Source: Acidobacteriota bacterium
GTDB lineage: Bacteria > Acidobacteriota > Thermoanaerobaculia > Gp7-AA8
Assembly (NCBI GenBank): GCA_003223645.1
Contig: QHVT01000006.1
Location: 124,001 to 188,000, forward strand
Direction: 5' to 3'
DNA: 64,000 bases
Positions 34,074 to 42,280 of this stretch are shown here, piece by piece. The notes beneath the pieces are model-generated. The model saw nothing but the letters and a program-made list of their open reading frames with translations. It was not told where the DNA came from and searched no databases. The stretch's first letter is position 1. Every line of letters starts with the position of its first letter. Both the position numbers and the translations under genes were made by a program.

Positions 34074-34090
34074 AGGAAACTCTCGGGTTT

Positions 34091-34157
34091 GGATGGCGGA
34101 TGGCAGATGGCGGATGGCAGAAGCTCTACGCCATCCGCGATCTGCCATCCGCCATCG
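34091..34157. repeat. Family A GATGGC inverted repeat copy 3
   Basis: GGATGGCGGATGGCAGATGG words and inverted GCCATCCGCGATCTGCC words lie upstream of trpS. The element forms the whole 5' region of trpS, so any promoter or ribosome-binding site must be inside or beyond it. Confidence 0.8.
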
Positions 34158-34187
34158 GCTTCAAAATGACGGCGCAGTGTAGCAAAT

Positions 34188-35582
34188 TCACCGGATCGCG
34201 AACGCGGGTCTTTTCTCCTCCTTCGCGCACGCCGTGTCGAGACTCTTCGTCGAGCCGGAGAGCACGAACTTCGTGACGACGTCGCGCACGCATCGCGGGC
34301 GTCCCGAATGCGCCATCCCTTCGACGATCATGTGCACGCTGCCGGGAAACAGACGCTGCATTTCCGCGCCCCATCGCGGCGGCGTGTCTGGGTCGAGCGT
34401 TCCGGAGATGATCAGCGCCGGCACATTCGCTTTCTTCTCCATGTCACGCGGAATCCGCGCGGATGGCCATTGCCTGCACACGCGCGACAGCGAGAGCGGC
34501 AAGGTCGCGCCGCTGAACGTTCCGCGCGCCGCTTCGATCGCCTCGGCGTCAGTGAAGCGCGCGACGTCTTCCGCGCAGGTGACGCTGAGGAACAAACCTA
34601 CATTGAGCACGCGATCGATCGCCTCGCCTGCCGACAGCAGCGGTTGCAGCGGCGCGAAGTCGCCGCGCGCCGCCGATGCGATCACGAACGGAAGCGAACG
34701 TTGCGTGTCGACGCTGTAGAGCATGCGGCGAATCGCGCCTGCGAAGATGTCGCGCGTCAATTCGATCGGTCCGCTCTTTAAGGTCAACGTGACGGGCTGC
34801 TTCGCAAGAGCATCGAGCACGCTCGCGAACTGTGCCGCGAGGTCGGGATACTTCTCGCGGCACGCGGCCTCGGCCGCGCAGTCTGCGAAGACGCGATCGA
34901 GTGATGCCTGCGCCGCCTCCGCGACGTGCAGCGGATTGCGAATCGCGAACGGCGTGACGGCTTTCATCGTGACCGTGCGCACGTGTTTCGAATAGCGCCG
35001 CGCATACACCATCGCCAGCCGCGCGGTGTACGAGCTGCCGTAGATGTGAATGCGCTCGTATCCGAGCCAGCGGCGCACGGCGTCCATGTCGTCGGCGGCC
35101 GCGGCGGTGGTGTACGCCGTGAGATCGGCGCGCTGCGCGAGTTGCTCGCGACAGGCCGTGATCACGTCCGCGGGCAAGTCGCCGCCGAGAAATCCGCGGA
35201 TGGCCGCGTTCGCGCTTCCGAGCGGACAGTCGAGCGCGTTCGAGTCGCCGGTTCCGCGCATGTCGAAGAAGACGACGTCGCGCGTCGCCGCGATCTCCGG
35301 AAAGTCGGCGATCCACGAGCTCGCCTCCGGGATCGCCGCGATGCCCGGTCCGCCGCCGGTCAGAGCGAACATCGGTTCCGCTGCTGCTTTGTCATCGCTC
35401 GCCGGAATCACCATCACCCGAATTGGAATCGTCCGGCCGTTTTTCCGCGCGCGATTTTCGGGGACTTCGATCGTGCCGCAGAGCGCTGGCTTGTTCGCCT
35501 CGCACGGCTGCAGCATCGGCAGGCGCGCGGCGTTCGCACTACACGCGAGTAATAGACAGATGAAGAGAATGAGTCGTTGCAT
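34188..35582 (-). CDS. Secreted alpha/beta hydrolase, TAP-like peptidase family
   Basis: Start ATG 35582 follows GGAGG at 5-bp spacing and gives 464 residues with a signal peptide (LILFICLLLACSANA). The hydrolase core has GGGPG in the oxyanion region, FFDMRGTG, the nucleophile serine in GSSYTARLA and a C-terminal TAP-like domain with DPDTPP and the histidine in GMAHSG. Related enzymes release N-terminal residues (proline iminopeptidase or tripeptidyl aminopeptidase type). It probably acts in the periplasm. Confidence 0.85.
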   Translation of the reverse strand: MQRLILFICLLLACSANAARLPMLQPCEANKPALCGTIEVPENRARKNGRTIPIRVMVIPASDDKAAAEPMFALTGGGPGIAAIPEASSWIADFPEIAATRDVVFFDMRGTGDSNALDCPLGSANAAIRGFLGGDLPADVITACREQLAQRADLTAYTTAAAADDMDAVRRWLGYERIHIYGSSYTARLAMVYARRYSKHVRTVTMKAVTPFAIRNPLHVAEAAQASLDRVFADCAAEAACREKYPDLAAQFASVLDALAKQPVTLTLKSGPIELTRDIFAGAIRRMLYSVDTQRSLPFVIASAARGDFAPLQPLLSAGEAIDRVLNVGLFLSVTCAEDVARFTDAEAIEAARGTFSGATLPLSLSRVCRQWPSARIPRDMEKKANVPALIISGTLDPDTPPRWGAEMQRLFPGSVHMIVEGMAHSGRPRCVRDVVTKFVLSGSTKSLDTACAKEEKRPAFAIR

Positions 35583-35657
35583 CGTTTCCTCCGCCACCTC
35601 ATCACGGAAGAACGACGCGAGAGTTGCCCGGAATCGCGATTCCGGACGTCTTCGCCG

Positions 35658-36608
35658 TCAATCCGGACGACGGCGGCGGTACGCGGACGGCGTCATCGAC
35701 GTTTCTTTGCGAAACGCGGAGTTGAACGTCGATTTCGAGCGAAAGCCTGCCGCCTCGCCGATCGCGACGATCGACAAGTGACTCGACTTCCGGTCGATGA
35801 GCCGCCGCTTCACCTCTTCGATGCGCCAGGTGTTGATCCAGTCGTTGAAGTTGCGGCCGAGCTGCTGATTGATGATCTGCGAGAGGTGCTTCGACGGAAT
35901 CGCCAGCTGCTGCGCGAGCGCGTCGAGCGACAGCTCGGGATCGAGATACGGTTTCTCGCGCTCGATGTGCTCGAGCAGCTTCCGCAGCATCGAGCCGGCG
36001 CGCTCATCGGTCAGCGTCGAGCGCACGTACCGACGCTCCGCGAGCCGGCCGCGAAGCAGCGCGCCGGTGACGAGCACCGCGCCGCACGCGAGCAGCGACG
36101 GAATCACGCGCGGCGAGATCGCGCCGGTGAGCCGCGCCGCCGCGCCGATCCAGATCGCCGCAAACGTCCACGCGGCAATCCAGAGCGTGCGATCGGCGCG
36201 ATCGTGGAGCATCAGCATCCGGAACATGAGGAAGAGATACGCGCCGCCTTGAATGACGAGCGCGACGAGCAGCAGCATGCGTGACGGGTGCGAAGCAGCG
36301 AGAGCGACCGCGCACGCGGCGGCGGGAATCGCGTGCATCCACGCGTGCCGGCCCGCTTCTCCCGTGAGCGTCGCTCGCACGAAGAGAAACAACAACGGAC
36401 CGACGAGATAGTTGAACGGAACGTGCGTGCGCGAGAGCTGCGGCACCGAGTCCATCAACGTCGAGCCGGCGATGATCACGCCGAGGTTGGCGGCGAATGC
36501 GGCGAAGAAGCGTTGCGAAAGAGAGTGCGACGGCGAGAAAACGACCGCCATCACGAACAGTTGCGCGGCTCCGATGATGCAAAGCAACGTCAGCACGTCG
36601 ACCGTCAT
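35658..36608 (-). CDS. Membrane-bound AraC-type regulator
   Basis: Start ATG 36608 with GGAGG upstream gives 316 residues. The first roughly 200 residues form seven hydrophobic helices (a 7TM-type sensor). The last 100 form a double helix-turn-helix AraC DNA-binding domain (LSLDALAQQLAIPSKHLSQ, then RSKSTFNSAFRKETSMTPS). Such one-component membrane regulators sense a lipid-soluble or membrane signal. Candidate targets are the neighbouring hydrolase and the Yip1 gene 14 bp upstream. Confidence 0.85.
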   Translation of the reverse strand: MTVDVLTLLCIIGAAQLFVMAVVFSPSHSLSQRFFAAFAANLGVIIAGSTLMDSVPQLSRTHVPFNYLVGPLLFLFVRATLTGEAGRHAWMHAIPAAACAVALAASHPSRMLLLVALVIQGGAYLFLMFRMLMLHDRADRTLWIAAWTFAAIWIGAAARLTGAISPRVIPSLLACGAVLVTGALLRGRLAERRYVRSTLTDERAGSMLRKLLEHIEREKPYLDPELSLDALAQQLAIPSKHLSQIINQQLGRNFNDWINTWRIEEVKRRLIDRKSSHLSIVAIGEAAGFRSKSTFNSAFRKETSMTPSAYRRRRPD

Positions 36609-36622
36609 CACGTTTCCTCCCG

Positions 36623-37261
36623 TCAGCGGATCGCCAGCACCGCCGCGATGATGATCACCAGCGGCGTGATCCCGACGATCACGAGCGTCCCAAATCCCTT
36701 CCACGCCGAAAATCGATGCGCCTCGGCCAACGTCCTGCTGCTGACCACGACATACGCGACTATCATCGCCAGCTCGAGCAATCCGAAAATCAGCGCCAGC
36801 GCGCAGCTGCCGCCGATCAGTGCCGGACGGAGGCGGAACGCGACGTCGCCCGCTTTGATCACTTCGGTCTCGGGCGAAGCGAAGAGCGCGATCGGAATCC
36901 GATAGAGCATCGCCCAGATGATCGGCGCGAATCCCCACGCCAGCGCGGAGCGGACCGCGGATTGACTCCCCTGCCCGTCGAGAAATCGTCCGGCCATGTA
37001 CGCGATCCAGGAGAAGAGATAGAACGCGAGAAACACCACCAGCGCGGAGACGATCAGCGCGCAGATGACGATGAGCCACGCGTACGGTGTCGCGGCGAGG
37101 CCTTTGCGCACATTGTTGTTCGGGTCGCCGGCGAACGCGGCGAGCGTCGCGAGCAGAAGCAGCGGCACGATCATCCGATCGCGCGGCTCGTCGAGAATCT
37201 CGCGCATCGTCGTGCGCGGCCGGATCACCACGCGAGCGAGTCGACGGAAAAACGTGAGCAT
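36623..37261 (-). CDS. Yip1-family membrane protein
   Basis: A protein of 212 residues from ATG 37261 (MLTFFRRLARVVIRPRTT, then MREILDEPRDR), matching the usual Yip1 N-terminus. It has five or six membrane helices. A TTG at 37300 overlapping the recG stop by 4 bp is an alternative start. The function of bacterial Yip1 proteins is unknown. It precedes the membrane AraC regulator. Confidence 0.78.
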   Translation of the reverse strand: MLTFFRRLARVVIRPRTTMREILDEPRDRMIVPLLLLATLAAFAGDPNNNVRKGLAATPYAWLIVICALIVSALVVFLAFYLFSWIAYMAGRFLDGQGSQSAVRSALAWGFAPIIWAMLYRIPIALFASPETEVIKAGDVAFRLRPALIGGSCALALIFGLLELAMIVAYVVVSSRTLAEAHRFSAWKGFGTLVIVGITPLVIIIAAVLAIR

Positions 37262-37296
37262 CCTGACATTGTGATACGGCAAAGGCGCGCGCGAGT

Positions 37297-39372
37297 TCAA
37301 TCCTTCGCGGTCGCGGCCGGCACGGGGACGCCGAGGAGCTTCTGCGCGATATCTTCGGCGCGCGGTAATCCTTCGTCGATCGTTGTGATCGCGAGGTCGC
37401 GCGCCTTTTCCATCAGGTCGTAGTCGCGGAGGATGTTGCCCATGCGGAAGCGCAGCGCGCCCGACTGCCGCGTGCCGAGAAATTCGCCGGGACCGCGGAT
37501 CTGCAGATCGTGCTCGGCGACTTCGAAGCCGTCGCGCGATCGTTCGAAGAGTCGCAGACGATCGAGCGCGTCCGCCGCGGCACGCTCGTCGTGCAGAAGG
37601 ATGCAGTACGACTTGCGCGTGCCGCGTCCGACGCGTCCGCGCAGCTGATGCAGTTGCGAGAGGCCGAAGCGGTCGGCGTCGACGATCAGCATGATCGACG
37701 CGTTCGCCACGTCGATGCCGACTTCGATCACGGTCGTGGCGACGAGGATGTCGATCTCGCCGCGCTTGAAGCGCTGCATCGTCTCTTCTTTTTCGTCCGA
37801 CTTCATCCGGCCGTGCATCATCGCGACGCGGCGTTTCGGAAAACGCTCGCGCGTCTTCTCGAAGCCCAACGTCAGCGGTTTGAGGTTCGACTTCTCCGAC
37901 TCCTCGATGATCGGATAGACGATGTAGATCTGCGCGCCTTTCGCGATCTCGCCGTCGATGAAGTCGTACACGCGATCGACTTCGTGCGCGGCGCGGATGG
38001 CGGTCTTGATGCGCTGGCGACCAGGCGGCAGCTCGTCGATCACCGACAGCTCGAGGTCGCCGTAGATCGCGAGCGCGAGCGAGCGCGGGATCGGCGTGGC
38101 GGTCATGACCAGGATGTCCGGCATTTCGCCTTTGGCAAAAAGCTTCTGCCGCTGCTCGACGCCGAAGCGATGCTGCTCGTCGACGATCGCCAGTCCGAGG
38201 GATTGAAACTTCACACGCTCTTCGAGCAGCGCGTGCGTGCCGATGACGAGTTGGATGTAGCCCTCGCGCAAACCGGAAATCAGCGTGCGCCGCTCGCCGG
38301 CGCCCATCGAGCCGGTGGCGCGCGCGACCGCGACGGAGTGGTCAAGTAGTTGACGGATGCGCTGGTAATGCTGCTCGACGAGGATCTCCGTCGGCGCGAG
38401 CAGCGCGACCTGCTGCTTGTTGCGGATCATCAGCATCGCCGCGATCAACGCCACGATCGTCTTTCCCGATCCGACGTCGCCCTGCAGCAGGCGGTACATC
38501 GGCTTCGATGACTGCAGGTCGGTCGCGATTTCGCGTAGCACACGTTTCTGTGCAGTCGTCAGCTTGAACGGAAGGATGCGTTTGACTTCGTCGCGCATGC
38601 GGTCGTCGATCACGATCGTGCGCGTCTTCGCCTGCACTTCGTCGTTCGCGCGGCGGACGCGCAGCGCGAGTTGGAGCGTGAAGAACTCCTGCAGGATCAC
38701 GCGCAGGTGCGCGGGCGACCGCTGCCGGAGAAATTCGTCGTTCAATTCCGTCGGCTGATGAATCGCGCGAATGGCGGTGTGCAGATCGATCACCCCCAGT
38801 TTTTCGCGAAGGTCGTCGGGCAGCGGATCGTCGACGAGCGGCAGGGCGTCGAGTGAGGTGAAGATCAGCCGCCGCAGCGCCTTCGGCGCGATGTTGCCGA
38901 TCTTCGAATAGATCGGGACGATCGACCCTTCCTCCTCCTCCGCGCCTTCGAATTTTTCCCAGTCCGGACTCTCGATCGTCAGCGCGCCGCCGTAGCCGGT
39001 GACCCGCGGGATGCCGTAGACCGCGAGCTTGTCGCCGCGCTTGATTTGATCGGCGAGGAACCGCTGGTTGAACCAGATCAACTTGACGGAGCCGCTGCCG
39101 TCGTCGAGCACGGCCTCGAAGAGCTGCATGTGCTTGCGCGGCGAGACGCGCGCCTGCGCGGAGTTGACGCGGCCGCGCAGCAGCACCGGCGTGTCGATCA
39201 GCTTGCCGAGGTCCTGGACGCGGGAGGGATGGCGGCGATCTTCGTAGCGGAAGGGAAAGAAGAAGATGAGATCGCGAACGGTCTCGATACCGGCGCCGGC
39301 GAGGAGCTGCGCGCGGCCTTCGCCGACGCCTTTGAGAAACTGGACGTGGGTGTCTGGTTGGATGGGCGCCAC
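37297..39372 (-). CDS. recG: ATP-dependent DNA helicase RecG
   Basis: A 691-residue protein with the wedge/OB domain (RGRVNSAQARVS and QLFEAVLDDGSGSVKLIWFN) and the helicase core (LLQGDVGSGKTIVA, VDEQHRFG, TATPIPRSLAL, QLRGRVGRGT). RecG remodels stalled forks and R-loops. A family P palindrome separates it from the upstream cNMP/FHA gene. Confidence 0.96.
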   Translation of the reverse strand: MAPIQPDTHVQFLKGVGEGRAQLLAGAGIETVRDLIFFFPFRYEDRRHPSRVQDLGKLIDTPVLLRGRVNSAQARVSPRKHMQLFEAVLDDGSGSVKLIWFNQRFLADQIKRGDKLAVYGIPRVTGYGGALTIESPDWEKFEGAEEEEGSIVPIYSKIGNIAPKALRRLIFTSLDALPLVDDPLPDDLREKLGVIDLHTAIRAIHQPTELNDEFLRQRSPAHLRVILQEFFTLQLALRVRRANDEVQAKTRTIVIDDRMRDEVKRILPFKLTTAQKRVLREIATDLQSSKPMYRLLQGDVGSGKTIVALIAAMLMIRNKQQVALLAPTEILVEQHYQRIRQLLDHSVAVARATGSMGAGERRTLISGLREGYIQLVIGTHALLEERVKFQSLGLAIVDEQHRFGVEQRQKLFAKGEMPDILVMTATPIPRSLALAIYGDLELSVIDELPPGRQRIKTAIRAAHEVDRVYDFIDGEIAKGAQIYIVYPIIEESEKSNLKPLTLGFEKTRERFPKRRVAMMHGRMKSDEKEETMQRFKRGEIDILVATTVIEVGIDVANASIMLIVDADRFGLSQLHQLRGRVGRGTRKSYCILLHDERAAADALDRLRLFERSRDGFEVAEHDLQIRGPGEFLGTRQSGALRFRMGNILRDYDLMEKARDLAITTIDEGLPRAEDIAQKLLGVPVPAATAKD

Positions 39373-39410
39373 GATCTCAATTGTGCGCGAACTTCAACGT
39401 TCTACGTCTT

Positions 39411-39482
39411 GTGGAGCGGCGGCCGCCCTCGGCCGCCGGATTTTCGCGAGGGGTCGGCGGCCGAGAGCGGCCGCCGCTCCAC
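39411..39482. repeat. GTGGAGCGGCGGCC palindromic element, family P copy 3
   Basis: A 72-bp near-perfect palindrome, centre GGATTTTCGCGAGGGG as in copy 2. It fills the gap between the cNMP/FHA gene and recG and ends at the stop codon of the former. Confidence 0.85.
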
Positions 39483-40277
39483 CTAGTCGAAAACGACCTT
39501 CATGGCGATCAATCCGATCTTCAACAGATCGCCGTTGTGCAACATGACCGGCACGCCGGTCGGGATGCGCTGGTCATTCACGTAGGTGCCGTTCACGGTG
39601 CCGACTTCCTCGAGCACGTGATAGTCGTCGCCGGTCTTGACGATCTTGGCGTGGCGGCGGGAGACCGAGCGGTTCGTGTCGACCGAAGTGAGATCGATGT
39701 CGGGAAGGATGCCGGTGACAGGATCGGCGCGGCCGATGGTCGTCTCGTCGCCGTTGCTGAAGTGGAACGCCGTGCCCGACGCCTCGTCGATGACGCGGTG
39801 CCGTTTCGCCTTCGGCTGCGGCGCCATCCGCGTCGCGTCCATCGAGACGTGGTCGACGTCGACTTCGCGTCCGGCGAGTTTCTCGAGCAGCGTGTTCGCC
39901 TCGCGGAGCCGCTTCGAGTATTTGCGGATGATGCGTACCGCGACTTCGGGATTCTTGCGGAGCATCTCGTCGAAGCGGGAGCCGTTGATGGCGACGACTT
40001 TGACGTCGGTGACGGCGACGGCGTCCGCGCTCCGCGGCAGCGCCTCGAGCAGCGCCATCTCGCCGAAGAAGTCGCCCTTCTCCAGATGGGAGAGGAGATG
40101 CGACTCGCCGCCGATGTGTTTGATGATGTCGACGGCGCCTTCCTGGATGATGAACATCTCCGTGCCGAGGTCGCCCTGCTGGAAGATGTACTCCCCGGAG
40201 GCGAAGGCCAGCTGAGAATCCCTGACCGGATCCTTGCCGCCGCCACCGCCGCCCGTCGTTTTGAAGACCGCTTTCAT
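39483..40277 (-). CDS. Cyclic-nucleotide-binding plus FHA domain protein
   Basis: A 264-residue protein. Residues about 25-140 form a cNMP-binding domain (phosphate-binding cassette GEMALLEALPRSADAVA). Residues about 170-264 form an FHA domain (TIGRADP, RSVSRRHAKI, NGTYVND). No catalytic or DNA-binding domain is present, so it probably links a second messenger to a phosphothreonine-bearing partner such as a Ser/Thr kinase target. A GGGGGG-type glycine run lies near the N-terminus. It starts 3 bp after the LD-carboxypeptidase gene ends. Confidence 0.88.
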   Translation of the reverse strand: MKAVFKTTGGGGGGKDPVRDSQLAFASGEYIFQQGDLGTEMFIIQEGAVDIIKHIGGESHLLSHLEKGDFFGEMALLEALPRSADAVAVTDVKVVAINGSRFDEMLRKNPEVAVRIIRKYSKRLREANTLLEKLAGREVDVDHVSMDATRMAPQPKAKRHRVIDEASGTAFHFSNGDETTIGRADPVTGILPDIDLTSVDTNRSVSRRHAKIVKTGDDYHVLEEVGTVNGTYVNDQRIPTGVPVMLHNGDLLKIGLIAMKVVFD

Positions 40278-40280
40278 CGG

Positions 40281-41231
40281 TTACCGAACAGCTTTCTCCA
40301 TTACCGAGAATGTGCGATCGCCGGTACTCACGCGCACGCGCGTACCAATGGGCATCAGGAGATTGTTGCCATGATGGCCAAAGGGCAGGTTCTGCACGAC
40401 CGGAATGTCGAAGGGCTGGAAAAATTCGCGCAGAAGAGTACGAGTTTCCCCGCCGTCTCCGCAGTTTTTCAGCGCTCCAATGATCACACCTCGGATTTTT
40501 TTCATTCTGCCAGACAGCCGTAGGTGGGTCAACATGCGGTCGATGCGATAGGCCGGCTCGTCGACGTCTTCCCAGAACCAGATTCCATCTTCGATCCAGA
40601 AGTCGTACGGCGTTCCGGTGAGCGCCGTCGTGAGCGAGAGGCAGCCGCCGAAGAGAGCTCCTTCGGCCTCGCCTTCCTGCACAACATCTTGTGCATCGAA
40701 GACGCGGGTCAGCGGTGCTGCGCCGGCGAGCATCGACCAGAACCACTCTTCATTTTCGGGCGACAGCCCGTCGTGAAAATCGAGATTGAGCATCGGTCCG
40801 TGAAATCCGCCGACGCCGGCGTGAATCGCGATCGCCTGATGAAGGGCGGTGACGTCGCTGAATCCGACGACCGGGCGCGGGTCATTCGCAATCGCGGAGT
40901 AGTCGATGCGGTCGAGAATCCGCATCGCGCCGTATCCGCCGCGCGCGAAGAAGAATGCATCGAATTCGGAAGACCTAAAGAAACGGTTTAACTCTTCGGC
41001 GCGCTCGTCGTCATCGCCGGCGAGATAGCCGCGATAGCGATGGTCGATGTTCGGCGCAAAGGTGACGCGATGGCCGCGCTGCTCGATCGACCGCGCGGCG
41101 TCACGGATGCGCGACAGCTCGCTCGGACCGGAGGCGGCGAGGACGGCGATGTGGGCATGCGACGGCAGCGCGCGAGGCTTGGTCAGTTGAATTGTGAATT
41201 GTGAATTGAGGATTGTGGATTGAGAGCTCAC
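40281..41231 (-). CDS. LD-carboxypeptidase (S66 family)
   Basis: The protein has about 300 conserved residues of the S66 muramoyltetrapeptide carboxypeptidase family. ARGGYGAMRILDRIDY and the nucleophile serine in GFSDVTALH are visible, and the C-terminal part carries VIIGALKNCGDGG. It trims cell-wall tetrapeptides in recycling. The start is unclear because the 5' end is a family G repeat. GTG 41231 is my choice, TTG 41252 is possible, and conserved sequence begins only near PRALPSHAHIAVLAASGP. Confidence 0.85.
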   Translation of the reverse strand: MSSQSTILNSQFTIQLTKPRALPSHAHIAVLAASGPSELSRIRDAARSIEQRGHRVTFAPNIDHRYRGYLAGDDDERAEELNRFFRSSEFDAFFFARGGYGAMRILDRIDYSAIANDPRPVVGFSDVTALHQAIAIHAGVGGFHGPMLNLDFHDGLSPENEEWFWSMLAGAAPLTRVFDAQDVVQEGEAEGALFGGCLSLTTALTGTPYDFWIEDGIWFWEDVDEPAYRIDRMLTHLRLSGRMKKIRGVIIGALKNCGDGGETRTLLREFFQPFDIPVVQNLPFGHHGNNLLMPIGTRVRVSTGDRTFSVMEKAVR

Positions 41232-41271
41232 TCGAACATTCTCAATCCTCAATTCACAATTCTCAATTCAA
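41184..41271. repeat. Family G AATTG inverted repeat copy 2
   Basis: GTGAATTGTGAATTGAGGATTG words and the inverted CAATCCTCAATTCACAATTC words flank GAGCTCACTCGAAC. The left arm lies in the 5' end of the LD-carboxypeptidase gene, and the right arm reaches the rnpB 3' end. Confidence 0.75.
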
Positions 41272-41275
41272 AATG

Positions 41276-41670
<395 letters not shown>

Positions 41671-41675
41671 CGGGC

Positions 41676-41681
41676 AGAATA
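41676..41681 (-). promoter_or_regulatory. Putative -10 box of rnpB
   Basis: TATTCT on the minus strand lies 6 bp before the P1 5' strand, a suitable position for an rnpB start near 41670. No consensus -35 is seen at 17 bp. Confidence 0.35.
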
Positions 41682-41744
41682 ACATCGCCTGCCGCGCCGA
41701 AATTCTTTCAGCTAAATCACTGCTGATTTAAATAGTTAGAATGA

Positions 41745-41762
41745 ATGTCGGCGCGCCGACAT
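41745..41762. terminator. 18-bp perfect palindrome at the end of the NYN gene
   Basis: ATGTCGGCGCGCCGACAT overlaps the stop codon region of the NYN-domain gene. As a hairpin it could end that transcript before rnpB, although only a weak T-rich stretch follows (TTCATTCTAACT on the minus strand). Confidence 0.4.
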
Positions 41763-42190
41763 CAAAAATCGATGCGGTTTTTCGGATCGGAAAAGTACGC
41801 CGCCCAGTCATCCTCCCCCGCTTCGCTCCCGCTCGCCGCGAGCTCCATCTCTCGAATGAGTGTTGCGGGCTGAACGACACGCACCTGACGCCGTTCGACG
41901 CGCGATGCGAGCGCGCGATCGGACGTCACGACATTCCAGCCGCGCCCGCTCGACGCGCGCTCGATGATCAGCTCATCCGCAGTGCGCGGCGCGCTGAACA
42001 CGGTCATGACTGATCCGAGGTGACGCGCGAAGCTCGGCGGCTCGGGACCGTCGAAGATGCAGGTGACGCGCGTTTGCTTCGCACGCGCGAATGCGCCGAG
42101 GAGACGGATGAGGCCGCGCTTCGCCTCGTCGCTGTGGCGATCGACGCGCATCGCTCCAAGAACGTTGCTCCCGTCAATCAGCCAGGGCAT
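41762..42190 (-). CDS. NYN-domain (YacP/PIN-like) ribonuclease
   Basis: A 142-residue protein with the NYN/PIN-like metal-binding acidic residues: LIDGSNVLGA at the N-terminus, CIFDGPEPP, TADELIIERA and VVTSDRALA. YacP-type proteins act as ribosome-associated mRNA endonucleases in Firmicutes (Rae1); the role here is inferred only from fold. It lies upstream of rnpB in the same direction. Confidence 0.82.
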   Translation of the reverse strand: MPWLIDGSNVLGAMRVDRHSDEAKRGLIRLLGAFARAKQTRVTCIFDGPEPPSFARHLGSVMTVFSAPRTADELIIERASSGRGWNVVTSDRALASRVERRQVRVVQPATLIREMELAASGSEAGEDDWAAYFSDPKNRIDF

Positions 42191-42201
42191 GGGCGCTACG
42201 C

Positions 42202-42280
42202 GGATGGCGGATGGCAGATGGCGGATGGCGATTCAGCACGTCGCCGCTTCTGCCATCTGCCGTCCGCCATCTGCCATCAC
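42202..42280. repeat. Family A GATGGC inverted repeat copy 4
   Basis: GGATGGCGGATGGCAGATGG words and inverted GCCATCTGCCGTCCGCC words flank GATTCAGCACGTCGCC. The element fills the gap between the DUF4388 gene and the NYN gene and touches the former's stop codon. Confidence 0.8.

Noticed and set aside
34074-34148. TrpS N-terminus beginning ADRGWRRAS
   Set aside because: This is translated family A repeat with no counterpart in the synthetase family.
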